This document shows positions 41,860-52,876 of a stretch of DNA of 64,000 nt, piece after piece. Position 1 is the stretch's first letter; each line of letters begins with the position of its first letter. Source of the stretch: Mycolicibacterium boenickei (GTDB lineage: Bacteria > Actinomycetota > Actinomycetes > Mycobacteriales > Mycobacteriaceae); the NCBI RefSeq assembly GCF_010731295.1, contig NZ_AP022579.1, forward strand, positions 4,960,001 to 5,024,000, in the 5' to 3' direction. The position numbers and the translations under genes were made by a program. Below the pieces are notes generated by a model. The model ran no database searches and was not told the origin of the DNA. It worked only from the letters and a program-made list of their open reading frames with translations.

Positions 41860-43215
41860 CTATCGTGCCACGCCGCTGTACACCAGTTCCGCGGCCGCCC
41901 GGGTGGCGGTGCCCACACACGCCGGCACCCCGATCCCGTCCAGATATGCGCCGGCCACGGCGAGCGTCGGGGGCAGGCCCGCACGAAGTTCAGCGACCAG
42001 ATCGGGGTGGCCGGGGCCGTACTGGGGCATCGCGTCGATCCACCGGTGCACGTGACTGTCCACCGGCTCCACCGCGACCCCGAACAGCGCGTTCAGATCG
42101 CGCGCCGACCAGGCCAGCAGGTCCTCGTCCCCAGTACTGCGAGCCATGTCGTCGCCGTAGCGGCCGAAGGACAACCGCACCATCTCGACATTCCCGCGCC
42201 GGCCCCACTTGCGCGAGGACATCGTGATCGCCTTTGCATTGAGCCGTTCGCCCGCGGCCACCAGGACCCCGGACTGCTGCGGCAACGGCGTTCCGCCCGG
42301 CAGAGCCAGGGCCACCACCGCCGCCGAGGCCACCCGGATACGCCGGGCCGCCGCCGCAGTACGCGGGGCGATGTGTTCGATCAGCGAGGGCAGGTGCGGG
42401 GCCGGGACCGCCAGCATCACCGCGTCGGCATACCAACTCGCGCCCTCGTCGTCGAGCACCGACCAGCCCTGTCCGCGGCGGTCCACCCGCACCGCGGCGA
42501 CCTGCGCCCACCGCACATCGGCCCGCCGCCGCAGTTCCTCCAGCAGCACCGTGTAACCACCGTCGACGGCCCCGAACACGGGCGCATCCGACGGTGGCGG
42601 CAGCGCCTCACGCACCGCATCGGTGAGGCTTCGCGCCCCGCGATCCAGAGCGGCCGCCAGCGACGGCACCGCCGAGCGCAACCCGATCGTCGCCGAGGAC
42701 CCTGCGTACACACCGGTGAGCAGCGGGTCCACCGACCGGGTCACCACCTGTGTCCCGAACCGGTCACCGACCAGGTCGGCGACCGCCGGATCGGCACCGC
42801 GGTTCCATCGCAGCGGCCGGTTGCGCTCGTCGAGGATGCGGGCGACCGTCTCGTCGTCGACCAGACCGAGCAGCGAGGACGCCTGGGCGGGAATGCCCTG
42901 CAAGGTGCCCTGCGGCAGCTGATGCAGCCGGGCACCGCTGTAGATCAGGGGGCGGGTGCCCGTGGGACTGATCTGACGACCGGCCAGGCCCAGCTCGGCG
43001 AGCAGATCCGGCATCTCCGGCCGGCGGACGATGAATGCCTCGGCCCCGACATCGAACGGTTGCCCGCCGACCCGCTCGGTGCGCAGCACCCCGCCCAGCC
43101 GGTCAGCCGGGTCGAGCAGCGTGATCTGAGCCCGCGGTCCGGCCGCGAGCCTCAACCGGTACGCCGCGACGAGGCCTGAAATGCCGCCGCCGACAACGCA
43201 ATAGGTGGCACTCAC
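41860..43215 (-). CDS. hemY: Coproporphyrinogen III oxidase, FAD-dependent (HemY/CgoX)
   Basis: The 451-residue protein starts with the FAD Rossmann motif [15 protein letters not shown] (about 7-21) and ends with the second flavin motif [22 protein letters not shown]. In monoderm-type heme synthesis it oxidises coproporphyrinogen III to coproporphyrin III. The GTG start overlaps the hemE stop (GTGA), so translation is coupled. Matches Rv2677c. Confidence 0.93.
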   Translation of the reverse strand: MSATYCVVGGGISGLVAAYRLRLAAGPRAQITLLDPADRLGGVLRTERVGGQPFDVGAEAFIVRRPEMPDLLAELGLAGRQISPTGTRPLIYSGARLHQLPQGTLQGIPAQASSLLGLVDDETVARILDERNRPLRWNRGADPAVADLVGDRFGTQVVTRSVDPLLTGVYAGSSATIGLRSAVPSLAAALDRGARSLTDAVREALPPPSDAPVFGAVDGGYTVLLEELRRRADVRWAQVAAVRVDRRGQGWSVLDDEGASWYADAVMLAVPAPHLPSLIEHIAPRTAAAARRIRVASAAVVALALPGGTPLPQQSGVLVAAGERLNAKAITMSSRKWGRRGNVEMVRLSFGRYGDDMARSTGDEDLLAWSARDLNALFGVAVEPVDSHVHRWIDAMPQYGPGHPDLVAELRAGLPPTLAVAGAYLDGIGVPACVGTATRAAAELVYSGVAR

Positions 43216-44273
43216 AGCGAGTGCACCAGCGTCACCGCCTCGGTGATGATGCCGGGATCGGTCGCCGGCAGCACACCGTGGCCCAAGTTGAAGACGTGAC
43301 CGGCCGCCCCGGCCGCCACCGCCGCGCGCCCGTCCTCGACGACCCGCCGCACCGCCGCCTCGGCCACCGGCCAACCCGCCAGCAGCACCACCGGATCGAG
43401 GTTGCCCTGCAGCGCGCTGCCCGGTTTGACCCGGGCCGCGGCGTCGACCAGCGAGGTGCGCCAGTCCACCCCGACCATGGTGGCCGGTGCCGGGCCCAGG
43501 GCCTCGGACATCGCCCCCAGCAGTTCGGCCGTGCCGACGCCGAAATGCGTCATCGGCACGCCGGCCGCGGCCATGGTGGCGAACACCCGGGTGGTGTGGG
43601 GAAGCACGTAGGCGCGGTAGTCGGCCAACGACAGCGTCCCGGCCCACGAATCGAACACCTGCAGCGCGTCCACCCCCGCGTCGACCTGGGCCTGCAGGAA
43701 CTCGATGGTCAGATCGGTCAGCGCGCTCATCAGCGCATGCCAGGTAGCCGACTCCCCCAGCATCATCGCCTTGGTGCGCTCATGGTGCCGGCTGGGGCCG
43801 CCCTCCACCAGGTAGGAGGCCAGCGTGAACGGCGCGCCCGCGAAGCCGATCAGCGGCACGTCGCCCAACTCGCGCACCAACATCGAGACCGCCTCGGTGA
43901 CCGGTGAAACCTGCCCCGGTTCAAGCGGTTTCATGTCCTCGACGTCGGCGACCGACCGGATCGGGTGTTCGATGACCGGTCCGACGTCGGGGACGATGTC
44001 CAGACCGATCCCGGCCGCCTTCAGCGGCACCACGATGTCGGAGAACAGGATCGCCGCGTCCACGCCGTGCCTGCGCACCGGCTGCAGCGTGATCTCGCAG
44101 ACCAGTTCGGGGTCGAAGCAGGCCTCCAGCATCCGATGCTGGGCGCGCAGCGCGCGGTACTCCGGCAACGAGCGGCCGGCCTGCCGCATGAACCACACCG
44201 GTACACGGTGCGGGGCGCGGCCGCTCGCGGCGGCAAGATACGGGGAATCGGGCAGCTCCCGGCGGGTATTCAT
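43212..44273 (-). CDS. hemE: Uroporphyrinogen decarboxylase
   Basis: The 353-residue enzyme removes four carboxyl groups from uroporphyrinogen III. Motifs: [19 protein letters not shown] (about 25-43), [36 protein letters not shown] and [13 protein letters not shown]. First gene of hemE-hemY-chdC, with an AGGAG site. Matches Rv2678c. Confidence 0.96.
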   Translation of the reverse strand: MNTRRELPDSPYLAAASGRAPHRVPVWFMRQAGRSLPEYRALRAQHRMLEACFDPELVCEITLQPVRRHGVDAAILFSDIVVPLKAAGIGLDIVPDVGPVIEHPIRSVADVEDMKPLEPGQVSPVTEAVSMLVRELGDVPLIGFAGAPFTLASYLVEGGPSRHHERTKAMMLGESATWHALMSALTDLTIEFLQAQVDAGVDALQVFDSWAGTLSLADYRAYVLPHTTRVFATMAAAGVPMTHFGVGTAELLGAMSEALGPAPATMVGVDWRTSLVDAAARVKPGSALQGNLDPVVLLAGWPVAEAAVRRVVEDGRAAVAAGAAGHVFNLGHGVLPATDPGIITEAVTLVHSL

Positions 44274-44384
44274 CGGCTCCTATGGTGCCACGTGCCCGCG
44301 GGCGCAGACCGTTGCCGGTTCGTGACGCCCCCACTACGGCGCGCCTGCGTCCTGTCCTGACAGTATCCGCTAGCGTCAAACGCC

Positions 44385-44966
44385 GTGACCTCTGCCGAAC
44401 CGGCCCAGTTCCGGACGGCGGTGGCGGCGATGAATGCCACCACCGTGCGGCCAGAAATCGAACTGGGTCCGATACGCCCGCCACAGCGGTTGGCGCCTTA
44501 CAGCTACGCGCTGGGCGCCGAGGTCCGACATCCCGATATGGCAGTCGTCCCGGAGCGCTCCGAGGGCGACGCGTTCGGCCGGCTGATCTTGCTGCACGAC
44601 CCCGACGGAGCCGAGGCCTGGGACGGCACCATGCGACTGGTCGCCTACATCCAGGCCGACCTCGACTCCAGCGAGGCCGTCGACCCGCTGCTGCCCGAGG
44701 TGGCCTGGAGCTGGCTCGTGGACGCCCTGGAGTCGCGTGCCGAGCACGTCACCGCACTCGGCGGCACCGTCACCGCCACCACCTCGGTGCGCTACGGTGA
44801 CATATCCGGCCCACCGCGGGCACACCAGCTCGAGCTGCGTGCCTCCTGGACCGCGACCGATCTGGAGTTGGGACCGCATGTGGAGGCATTCTGTGAAGTG
44901 CTTGAGCACGCCGCAGGGCTGCCCCCGGCAGGTGTCACCGACCTGAGTTCCCGTACCCGCGCTTGA
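44385..44966 (+). CDS. DUF3000 protein (Rv2680-like)
   Basis: The 193-residue protein is a conserved actinobacterial family of unknown function, soluble, alpha/beta, with LAPYSYALGAEVRHP and WDGTMRLVAYIQADLDSSEAVDPLLPEVAWSWLVDAL. The GTG start has a TAGCGT -10 motif eight bases upstream, so it is probably leaderless. The RNase D start lies one base after its stop. Confidence 0.85.
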   Translation: MTSAEPAQFRTAVAAMNATTVRPEIELGPIRPPQRLAPYSYALGAEVRHPDMAVVPERSEGDAFGRLILLHDPDGAEAWDGTMRLVAYIQADLDSSEAVDPLLPEVAWSWLVDALESRAEHVTALGGTVTATTSVRYGDISGPPRAHQLELRASWTATDLELGPHVEAFCEVLEHAAGLPPAGVTDLSSRTRA

Positions 44967-44967
44967 G

Positions 44968-46218
44968 ATGACCGACCAAGACCCAGACTCTGCCGAGCCC
45001 GACGAGGCCGAAGCAACCCCACTGCTCTCCCCCGCCGAAGGGGTGCCAGAAGTCTGCGTCACCTCCGGTGAAATATCTTCCGCAGCAACATCTCTCGCCA
45101 AAGGCAGCGGACCCTTCGCGATCGACGCCGAACGTGCGTCCGGCTTCCGCTACTCCAACCGCGCGTACCTGGTGCAGATCCGCCGCGCCGGCTCGGGAAC
45201 CGCACTCATCGACCCGGTCAACCACGGCGGCTCCCCCATCGACGCGATGGCGCCGGTGGCCGAAGCCCTGGCCGCCGACGAATGGGTGCTGCACGCCGCA
45301 GACCAGGACCTGCCGTGCCTGTCCGAGATCGGCCTGCGCCCGGGCAAACTCTACGACACCGAGCTGGCGGGCCGCCTGGCCGGCTTCGAGCGGGTCAACC
45401 TGGCCGCGATGGTGCAACGGTTGCTCGGCCTGCAGTTGATGAAGGGGCACGGTGCGGCCGACTGGTCCAAGCGACCACTGCCGCCGGAATGGCTCAACTA
45501 CGCCGCCCTGGACGTCGAGGTGCTGCTGGAATTGCGCAACGCAATCGCCGCCGTCCTCGAAGAACAGGGTAAAACCGACTGGGCTGCACAGGAATTCGAG
45601 TATCTGCGCACCTACGTGGCACAGCCCACCCGGCGTGACCGCTGGCGGCGCACCTCCGGCATTCACAAGGTGCGCAACCCGCAGGCACTGTCCGCCGTGC
45701 GCGAGCTGTGGACCACGCGTGACACCATCGCCCGCGGCCGCGACATCGCGCCCGGGCGCATCCTGCCCGACTCGGCGATCATCAACGCGGCAACGGCCAA
45801 TCCCAAGACGGTCGACGAGCTCATCGCGCTGCCGGTCTTCGGAGGTTCGAAACAGCGCAAGAGCGCGAAGGTGTGGCTGGACGCACTGAACCGGGCCAGG
45901 GAGAACACCGATCCTCCCGAGGCCAATGAGAGCCAGAGCGGCCCGCCCCCGGCGGCCCGTTGGGCCAGGCGCAAGCCGGAAGCCGCCGCGCGCCTCGAAG
46001 CCGCGCGCGCCGGGCTGGCCGAACTGTCAGAGCGGGTGTCCGTACCTGCCGAGAACCTGATCACCCCTGAGGTGGTGCGCCGGCTGTGCTGGGACTGGCG
46101 CCCCGTCGGCGATGTGGCCACCGCGGTATCGGAGTTCCTCGTCGAGGCCAACGTCCGGCCCTGGCAGCGGGAGCTGACGGTGCCGGTGCTGACCAAGGCG
46201 CTCAGCTCCGCTGAGTGA
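44968..46218 (+). CDS. RNase D-like 3'-5' exonuclease with HRDC domain
   Basis: The 416-residue protein has the DEDDy exonuclease motifs: FAIDAERASGF (DxE, about 51-61), HAADQDLPCL and LNYAALDVEVLLEL (Tyr and Asp, about 172-185). An HRDC domain (about 225-310) and a helical C-terminus follow. It trims RNA 3' ends. Matches Rv2681 and is cotranscribed with the DUF3000 gene. Confidence 0.92.
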   Translation: MTDQDPDSAEPDEAEATPLLSPAEGVPEVCVTSGEISSAATSLAKGSGPFAIDAERASGFRYSNRAYLVQIRRAGSGTALIDPVNHGGSPIDAMAPVAEALAADEWVLHAADQDLPCLSEIGLRPGKLYDTELAGRLAGFERVNLAAMVQRLLGLQLMKGHGAADWSKRPLPPEWLNYAALDVEVLLELRNAIAAVLEEQGKTDWAAQEFEYLRTYVAQPTRRDRWRRTSGIHKVRNPQALSAVRELWTTRDTIARGRDIAPGRILPDSAIINAATANPKTVDELIALPVFGGSKQRKSAKVWLDALNRARENTDPPEANESQSGPPPAARWARRKPEAAARLEAARAGLAELSERVSVPAENLITPEVVRRLCWDWRPVGDVATAVSEFLVEANVRPWQRELTVPVLTKALSSAE

Positions 46219-46221
46219 CGC

Positions 46222-47121
46222 TCACCCGCTCACCCGGTCGATGTGGGCCAGGAAATGGGTCAGCACCGCCTGCGGATCCTCGATCTGCGGCCAGTGTGCG
46301 ATGTCGTCGGCGAGCATCACCACGTCGGGATCGGGAATCACCTCGAGATAGCGCTTCGCCATGTGCCGCCCCGAGTTCGGGTCGGACGGCCCGTCGATCA
46401 GCCGCATCGACACCGCGGTCTCCCGCATCGCCCGAACCCACCGATTCCGGTGCGTGTAGCGGTCATTGACGAACCGGCCGACCTTGTGGATGACCCGCTT
46501 ACCGTCGTTGTACTCCAGGATCTGGTGGAACTTCTCCATGAGCGCCGGCGACGGCTTGGTGTTCACCCCGAACATCTCGTTGATGGTCGGCTCCACGAGG
46601 CGGCGCGACAACCGGCTGCCCTGCAACGGACTCATGATGTCGCCCAAAGGCGTTCGTGACATCGCCTTCTGCAGCAGCCGTGGCGTGTAGGCCTCGTTGA
46701 ACAGGCCGCCGTTGAGCCAGGTGATCGACTCGATGTTCAGCGCGCCGTAGGCCCGGCCGCCGAATTCGTGGCGGGCCAGCAGTTCCTGACCCACCGAGTC
46801 GCCCAGATCATGGGCCAGCACGTGGGCGCTACCGACCCCGAGATGAGCCAGCAGCGCCTCGTGCATGTCGGCGTGGTCGGGTACCGAGTATCCGTAGGCG
46901 ACGGGCTTGTCGGAGAAACCCATCCCGATCATGTCCGGCGCGATGACGGTGAAGCGCTCGGTCAGCGTGGGCCAGATCAGCGACCAGTCCCATGAGCTGA
47001 ACGGATAGCCGTGGATGAGAAGGAGATTCGGCCCGCTGCCCTCGACCCGGTAGAAGATGTCGAAGCCGAGGTAGTCGAAGAACTGCCCGGCGTCCTTCCA
47101 GTTCTGCAGTTCGGCGTCCAT
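46222..47121 (-). CDS. Alpha/beta hydrolase, epoxide hydrolase / dehalogenase-like
   Basis: The 299-residue protein has an oxyanion motif LLLIHGYPFSSWDWSLIWP (about 34-52) and an Asp nucleophile in VLAHDLGDSVGQE (about 100-112). The acid/base His lies near LADDIAHWPQIEDP (about 276-289). The Asp elbow places it with epoxide hydrolases and haloalkane dehalogenases. Substrate unknown. It lies between RNase D and dxs. Confidence 0.82.
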   Translation of the reverse strand: MDAELQNWKDAGQFFDYLGFDIFYRVEGSGPNLLLIHGYPFSSWDWSLIWPTLTERFTVIAPDMIGMGFSDKPVAYGYSVPDHADMHEALLAHLGVGSAHVLAHDLGDSVGQELLARHEFGGRAYGALNIESITWLNGGLFNEAYTPRLLQKAMSRTPLGDIMSPLQGSRLSRRLVEPTINEMFGVNTKPSPALMEKFHQILEYNDGKRVIHKVGRFVNDRYTHRNRWVRAMRETAVSMRLIDGPSDPNSGRHMAKRYLEVIPDPDVVMLADDIAHWPQIEDPQAVLTHFLAHIDRVSG

Positions 47122-47137
47122 GTCCGCAGCCTAGGCG

Positions 47138-49051
47138 TCAGTCGACCCGGTGGGTGACTTCCTGCTCGCCCACCGGCGCACCGATCGCGGCGATCCAGCC
47201 GGTGATCTGACGGGCGATGTGCTGATCGGTCAGGCCGACCTCGGCAAGTACCTCGCCACGTGACGCGTGTTCCTGGAAGACCTGCGGGACACCGAGATCC
47301 CGGCACGGGACGTCGATCTCTGCGTGGCGCAACGCCGCGGACACCGACGAGCCGATGCCGCCGTGCACACCGTTGTCCTCGACGGTGACCACCAGCTTGT
47401 GAGCACGGGCCAGCTCGCCGATGGCCTCAGGGACCGGCAGCACCCAGCGCGGGTCCACCACCGTCACGCCGATGCCCTGATCGCGCAGCCGCTCGGCGAC
47501 AGCGAGGGCCATGGTGGCGAACGAGCCCACCGCGACAAGCAGCACGTCGTCGGTCAGACCGGCGGCCGGGACGGCGAGCACATCGACCCCACCGCGTCGC
47601 TCGACGGCCGGAATATCTGCGCCCACATCGCCTTTGGGGAATCGGAGGGCGGTCGGTCCGTCGTTGACAGCCAACGCCTCGCCCAGTTCCTCCCGCAGTC
47701 GCGCGCCGTCGCGCGGGGCGGCGACCCGGATGCCGGGGATGATGCCGAGGATCGAAAGGTCCCAGACCCCGTTGTGACTGGCCCCGTCCGGCCCCGTGAC
47801 ACCGGCCCGGTCCAGCACCATGGTGACGGGCAGCTTGTGCAGCGCGACGTCCATCATCAGCTGGTCGAAGGCGCGGTTGAGGAAGGTGGAGTAGATCGCC
47901 ACCACCGGATGCAGGCCACCCATGGCGAGCCCGGCCGCCGAGGTCATGGCGTGCTGCTCGGCGATGCCGACGTCAAAGAACCTGTCGGGGAACCGATCCC
48001 GGAATACACTCAGCCCCGTCGGCCCGGGCATGGCCGCGGTGATCGCCACGACATCGCGCCGTTTGGCGCCGATCTTGACCAGTTCGTCGGAGAACACCGA
48101 CGTCCAACCGGGCGCCGACTCCTTCGTCGGCAGCCCCGTCTCCGGGTCGATGACGCCGCACGCGTGCATCTGGTCCGCTTCGTCGTTCTCGGCATGCGCG
48201 TAGCCCATGCCCTTACGGGTCACCACGTGCACGATCACCGGGGCCTTGAAGCCGCGGGCGTGGCGCAGCGCATTCTCCACCGCATGCTCGTCGTGGCCGT
48301 CGATCGGACCGACGTACTTGATCCCGAGATCGGTGAACATCACCTGCGGGGCGACCGCATCCTTGATGCCCGCCTTGATGCTGTGCATGCACTGATAGCA
48401 GAACTCGCCCACGACGGGCAGCCCGCGCACGGCCTTGCGGCCCTCTTCCAGGATGCGCTCGTAGGCCGGCTGCAGCCGCAGGCCGGCGAGGTGGTCGGCG
48501 AACCCGCCGATGGTGGGCGCGTAGCTGCGGCCGTTGTCGTTGACGACGATGACCACCGGGCGACCACCCGTGGCGATGTTGTTGAGCGCCTCCCAGCACA
48601 TGCCGCCGGTCAGCGCGCCGTCGCCGACGACCGCCACCACATGGCGATTGCGGTGACCCGTCAGCTCGAAGGCCTTCGCCAGACCATCGGCATAGGACAG
48701 CGCCGTGCTCGCGTGGCTGGACTCCACCCAGTCGTGCTCGCTCTCGCTGCGCGACGGGTAGCCCGACAGGCCGTCTTTCATCCGCAGGGTGTCGAAATCC
48801 TGTGCGCGACCGGTCAGCATCTTGTGCACATAGGCCTGATGGCCGGTGTCGAAGATGATCGGATCGTGCGGCGAATCGAACACACGATGAAGGGCCAGGG
48901 TGAGTTCGACGACACCCAGATTGGGGCCAAGATGTCCACCGGTTGCAGCGACCTTGTGGATCAGGAACTGACGGATTTCCTGTGCCAAATCAGTCAACTG
49001 GGACTGTGACAGGTGCTGCAGATCAGCGGGACCGCGGACCTGTTCAAGCAT
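47138..49051 (-). CDS. dxs: 1-deoxy-D-xylulose-5-phosphate synthase
   Basis: The 637-residue thiamine diphosphate enzyme makes DXP from pyruvate and glyceraldehyde 3-phosphate, the entry to the MEP isoprenoid pathway. Motifs: [40 protein letters not shown] (ThDP/Mg) and [19 protein letters not shown] (catalytic Glu). The start at [11 protein letters not shown] matches the family; the frame is open further upstream. Matches Rv2682c. Confidence 0.96.
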   Translation of the reverse strand: MLEQVRGPADLQHLSQSQLTDLAQEIRQFLIHKVAATGGHLGPNLGVVELTLALHRVFDSPHDPIIFDTGHQAYVHKMLTGRAQDFDTLRMKDGLSGYPSRSESEHDWVESSHASTALSYADGLAKAFELTGHRNRHVVAVVGDGALTGGMCWEALNNIATGGRPVVIVVNDNGRSYAPTIGGFADHLAGLRLQPAYERILEEGRKAVRGLPVVGEFCYQCMHSIKAGIKDAVAPQVMFTDLGIKYVGPIDGHDEHAVENALRHARGFKAPVIVHVVTRKGMGYAHAENDEADQMHACGVIDPETGLPTKESAPGWTSVFSDELVKIGAKRRDVVAITAAMPGPTGLSVFRDRFPDRFFDVGIAEQHAMTSAAGLAMGGLHPVVAIYSTFLNRAFDQLMMDVALHKLPVTMVLDRAGVTGPDGASHNGVWDLSILGIIPGIRVAAPRDGARLREELGEALAVNDGPTALRFPKGDVGADIPAVERRGGVDVLAVPAAGLTDDVLLVAVGSFATMALAVAERLRDQGIGVTVVDPRWVLPVPEAIGELARAHKLVVTVEDNGVHGGIGSSVSAALRHAEIDVPCRDLGVPQVFQEHASRGEVLAEVGLTDQHIARQITGWIAAIGAPVGEQEVTHRVD

Positions 49052-49079
49052 TCCGCCAGTGTACGCACGCACCCCGGGG

Positions 49080-50372
49080 TCAGTCCTGCCGAGGCTGATA
49101 GACATCGGGCACACCGTCGTGGTCCGCATCGACGGTCTCGAGCTGGTGGATCCGGCGATATGCGGCGTTGCGCGACACCAGGACCACCGACGCCAGCAGG
49201 CCCGCCACCACCGATCCGGTGACCACCGCGATCTTCACGTCGTCGTCGGCCACGCTGGCGTGTCCGAAGGCCAGTTCACCGATGAGCAGCGACACCGTGA
49301 ACCCGATCCCGGCCAGCATCGCGACACCGAGCACATCCCGCCAGGCGAGATCCTCGTCCAGGCTGGCGTGGGTGAAGCGGGCCAGCAAATACGTGGTGCC
49401 CAGCACGCCGATGGGTTTGCCGAGCACCAGGCCGGCGATCACCCCGATGGTCACCGGATGCGACAACGCGTTGGCGAAGCCCGACCAGCCGCCGACCGTC
49501 ACACCGGCGGCGAAGAACGCGAACACCGGCACGGCGAACCCCGCCGAAAGCGGCCGGACCAGGTGTTCGAAGTGCTCGGCCGAAGCGTGGCGGCCCAACA
49601 CCGGGACGGTGAATCCGAGCACCACGCCGGCCACGGTGGCGTGCACACCACTGGCGTGCACGAGCGCCCAGGCCAGCACGGCCGGTGGCAGCAGAATCCA
49701 CCACTGACGCGCCCCCCGCTGCACCGCGACCGCATACAGTCCGATCGGGATCAGGGCGGCCGCCAGCGGCCCGAGCGCCACGTGATCGGTGAAGAACACG
49801 GCGATCACCGTGATCGCCAGCAGATCGTCGACCACCGCCAGGGTCAGCAGGAAAATCCGCAGCGCCGCGGGCAGATGGGTGGACACCACGGCCAGTACCG
49901 CCAGGGCGAAAGCGATGTCCGTGGCGATGGGCACCGCCCACCCGTCGATGTTCTCCGGATGGCCGGAGAACAGGTTGATGCCGACGAAGATGGCCGCGGG
50001 CACCACCATGCCGCCCACGGCCGCCGCGATGGGCAGCGCGGCACGGGCCGGATCACGCAGGTCCCCCGCGACGAATTCCCGCTTGAGCTCGACGCCCACG
50101 ACGAAGAAGAAGATCGCCAGCAGTCCGTCGGCCGCCCAGGCCGACAGGCTGAGGTTCAGATGCAGGGACTCGGGGCCGACGACGAACTCCGAGAGCCGGT
50201 GATAGCCACCGGACCACGGCGAATTGGCCCAGACCAGCGCCGCACCCGCGGCGGCCAACAGCAATGCCCCGCCGACCGTCTCGGTGCGCAGCAGCTCGGA
50301 CACCCGCTGCCACTCCGGCCACGACCCGCGCGCGAGCAGGCGTCGGCTGGTGGGTTGACGGCGATCGCTCAT
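49080..50372 (-). CDS. nhaA: NhaA-type Na+/H+ antiporter
   Basis: The 430-residue membrane protein has about twelve helices, [20 protein letters not shown] and [19 protein letters not shown], the Asp pair that binds sodium in NhaA. The start at 50372 has an AGGAGC site. The C-terminal tail [11 protein letters not shown] is acidic and looks like a calcium-binding loop, unusual for the family. It is not in the M. tuberculosis order here. Confidence 0.9.
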   Translation of the reverse strand: MSDRRQPTSRRLLARGSWPEWQRVSELLRTETVGGALLLAAAGAALVWANSPWSGGYHRLSEFVVGPESLHLNLSLSAWAADGLLAIFFFVVGVELKREFVAGDLRDPARAALPIAAAVGGMVVPAAIFVGINLFSGHPENIDGWAVPIATDIAFALAVLAVVSTHLPAALRIFLLTLAVVDDLLAITVIAVFFTDHVALGPLAAALIPIGLYAVAVQRGARQWWILLPPAVLAWALVHASGVHATVAGVVLGFTVPVLGRHASAEHFEHLVRPLSAGFAVPVFAFFAAGVTVGGWSGFANALSHPVTIGVIAGLVLGKPIGVLGTTYLLARFTHASLDEDLAWRDVLGVAMLAGIGFTVSLLIGELAFGHASVADDDVKIAVVTGSVVAGLLASVVLVSRNAAYRRIHQLETVDADHDGVPDVYQPRQD

Positions 50373-50560
50373 CAGGCTCCTGAGGTCAGCATGCATCGAA
50401 CGCCGACCAGACTTCCCGGCACACCTGCGGATAACGCTAACAGGTGAGGTGTCCGAGCAAATACCGACGAAGTCCGTGGCAGCGCCTCAAACCGGCGACA
50501 AAACTCCGGTGCTCATGATTACGTAAGGTGTAGGCGAAGTCGATTAGTCCGGGGTGCGGG

Positions 50561-51649
50561 TTGAGTCCATTCGATCACTACTACGCGCGTACCGCCCTGC
50601 TCGCTGCGCAGGGCAAGCGCCACCGGATGCAGCGCCTCGTCGGCGTGACCATCGTCGGGCTGAGCCTGATCCCGCTGCTGTTGCTGGTCAGCCCGAAGGG
50701 TCCGCACGGCGCCCTCCAATACGTGGCCGTGGCGGTCAGCGTCGGCGGCCTGACGCTGGCGCAATGGTGGTGGCGGCGACAGTGGCCCAGCCGCACCCAG
50801 TCGTGGACGGTGGTGGCCATCGGGACGGCCTGCATCGCGGCCACCTGCATCCTGCTGGTGGACCCGGTCGTCGGCCTCATGGGGTCCAGTTCGCTGAGCC
50901 TGATCACCGCCTACACGGCGTTCCTGCACAGCCGCCGGGTTCTGCACCTCACCTGGTTGGCCTCGGGTGCCGTGGTGGCCTTCCTCGGGGTGCGGGTGGC
51001 CGTCACCGACGTCTGGCTCGGTGTGGTCGGCACGCTGGTGGCGGTCCTGATCATCCTGAGCACCTCGGCGCTGTGCCGGATGGCCGTCGAGTTGATCGAA
51101 CCCGACCGCGTCCAGCACCCGGGCGAGATCGACCCGCTGACCGGCCTGCTCAACCGCGAGGCGTTCGACATGCACACCGCCACGATGCTCGGGTCCCACA
51201 GCCGCCACGACGATCAGTACCTGGTGGTCGTGGCCGTCGGCATCGACGACATGGCGCTGCTCAGCGACATGGACGGCAGCCACAGCACCCTGCACGCCCG
51301 CGTGGCCGTGGCCCAGGCGATCCGCGAGACGGTGCGCCACAAGGTGCCCCTGGCCCACGTGTCCGACAGCGAGTTCCTGATCGCCGACGTGTTCAAGACC
51401 AACGATCCCTCGCCGCTGGTCAACCGGATCCGTATGGCACTGACCACCACGCCCATGCGCCTGACGGCCAGCATCGGCACGGCCTGCAGCCAGTTGCGCC
51501 CGCTCACCGAACTGCCCACCCAGCAGATCGTCGACGCGCTCGTGGCACTGGCCGACACCGCGATGAACCAGTCGCGGGCCCAGGGCGGCAACCGGGCCAC
51601 CTACGCCCACTTCCCCACCCCGACGATCGGCCCCGACGCTCAGGAGTGA
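50561..51649 (+). CDS. Membrane protein with degenerate GGDEF domain
   Basis: The 362-residue protein has about six membrane helices (about 25-185) and a GGDEF-type domain beginning at DPLTGLLNREAF (about 191-202). The catalytic GGDEF signature reads VSDSEF (about 266-271), so diguanylate cyclase activity is unlikely. It may bind GTP or c-di-GMP or be an evolutionary remnant. TTG start after GGGGTGCGGG. It faces away from nhaA. Confidence 0.78.
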   Translation: MSPFDHYYARTALLAAQGKRHRMQRLVGVTIVGLSLIPLLLLVSPKGPHGALQYVAVAVSVGGLTLAQWWWRRQWPSRTQSWTVVAIGTACIAATCILLVDPVVGLMGSSSLSLITAYTAFLHSRRVLHLTWLASGAVVAFLGVRVAVTDVWLGVVGTLVAVLIILSTSALCRMAVELIEPDRVQHPGEIDPLTGLLNREAFDMHTATMLGSHSRHDDQYLVVVAVGIDDMALLSDMDGSHSTLHARVAVAQAIRETVRHKVPLAHVSDSEFLIADVFKTNDPSPLVNRIRMALTTTPMRLTASIGTACSQLRPLTELPTQQIVDALVALADTAMNQSRAQGGNRATYAHFPTPTIGPDAQE

Positions 51650-51655
51650 GCAGGG

Positions 51656-52876
51656 TCAGCGGGTCAGCACCGCCACGCACTCCACATGGTGGGTGAGCGG
51701 GAAGGAATCGAACACCCGCAGATCCTCCACGGCATAGCCGTGCCGCAGATACAGCCCGATGTCACGGGCGAACGACGCTGCCTCACAACCGATATGGATG
51801 ATCCGCGGCACCTCGGTGGCGGCCAGCGCGTCGATCACCTCGCGACCGGCACCGGTGCGCGGCGGGTCGAGAACCGCGACATCTGGGCGCCCCGATTCGG
51901 CGGACAGGGCACGTCGCACCGAGTCGGTGACCACCGAGACCCAGGGCAGGTCGGCCAGCGCGCTCCGCGCCGCGCGGGACGCCCCGCGCGAGGTGTCGAC
52001 GGTCAGCACGCGGCCGTCGGGGCCGACCTGCTCGGCCAGCGCCGCGGCGAACACCCCGGCACCGCCGTACAGGTCCCACGCCGTCATGCCCGGCCGCAGC
52101 CCGGACCAGTCGGCCACCAGCCCGCTGTAGAGGGCGGCAGCGTCACGGTGGGCCTGCCAGAACGCGGTCACCGGCAGCATCCACTGCCGTCCCCCGACGC
52201 GCTGCACCGCCTCGTAATCACCCTCGATGACGCGTGTGGTGTTCTTCGGGCCGGATGCCCGGCCACCCTTGCGGGCGGGCGCCTTCGGACCCGATTGCAC
52301 GACGTGCCTGCGACCGTCGGAATCCAGCACCGCATGCACGTGCGCGCCCGGTGTCCAACGCATCTCGGCCAGCCCGTCGGTCAGCTCGGCGGGCAGCTGT
52401 CCGCAACCGAGGTCGGTGACCAGCTCGGCGCTGTGGTAGCGGTGCAGTCCGGCCCGGCCCTCGGCAGTGGTGTCGAGCCGCACGCGGGTCCGCCAGCCGA
52501 GGACGTCGCCGGAACCGACCGGTTCGGCGACCGCGGTCTCCTCGTCACGCCAGGTGAATCCGCCCAGCCGGGACAGCTGGTTGGCCACCACCGAACCCTT
52601 GAGCCGCCGCGCCGCGGCCGGCTCGGCGAACGCCAGATCGCAGCATCCGGCACCGTCCACGCCGGCGATCGAGCACAGCGAGGCCACCCGGTCCGGCGAA
52701 GCCTCGATCACCTCGACAACCTCGGCGTGCCAATACGATCCGCGTTCGTCGAACACGTTGACCCGCACGGTCTCGCCGGGCAGGGCATACCGGACGAACA
52801 CCACGCGCCCGTCATGACGGGCCACGCAACTGCCACCGTTGGCGGCCGGCCCGGTGGTCAGCGTCAGTTCCGTCAT
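51656..52876 (-). CDS. TrmA/RumA-like RNA (uracil-5-)methyltransferase (Rv2689c-like)
   Basis: The 406-residue protein has an N-terminal TRAM domain (VFVRYALPGETVRVNV), a SAM core (AWDLYGGAGVFAAALAEQVG, about 265-284) and VAVLDPPRTGAGREVI, then IHIGCEAASFARDI with the catalytic Cys. It methylates U in tRNA or rRNA. The ATG overlaps the transporter gene stop (ATGA), so the two are translationally coupled. Confidence 0.88.
   Translation of the reverse strand: MTELTLTTGPAANGGSCVARHDGRVVFVRYALPGETVRVNVFDERGSYWHAEVVEVIEASPDRVASLCSIAGVDGAGCCDLAFAEPAAARRLKGSVVANQLSRLGGFTWRDEETAVAEPVGSGDVLGWRTRVRLDTTAEGRAGLHRYHSAELVTDLGCGQLPAELTDGLAEMRWTPGAHVHAVLDSDGRRHVVQSGPKAPARKGGRASGPKNTTRVIEGDYEAVQRVGGRQWMLPVTAFWQAHRDAAALYSGLVADWSGLRPGMTAWDLYGGAGVFAAALAEQVGPDGRVLTVDTSRGASRAARSALADLPWVSVVTDSVRRALSAESGRPDVAVLDPPRTGAGREVIDALAATEVPRIIHIGCEAASFARDIGLYLRHGYAVEDLRVFDSFPLTHHVECVAVLTR

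Noticed and set aside
47267..49009. Forward open frame of 580 codons antisense to dxs
   Set aside because: No domain, composition of a codon-position shadow; dxs motifs are clear on the other strand.
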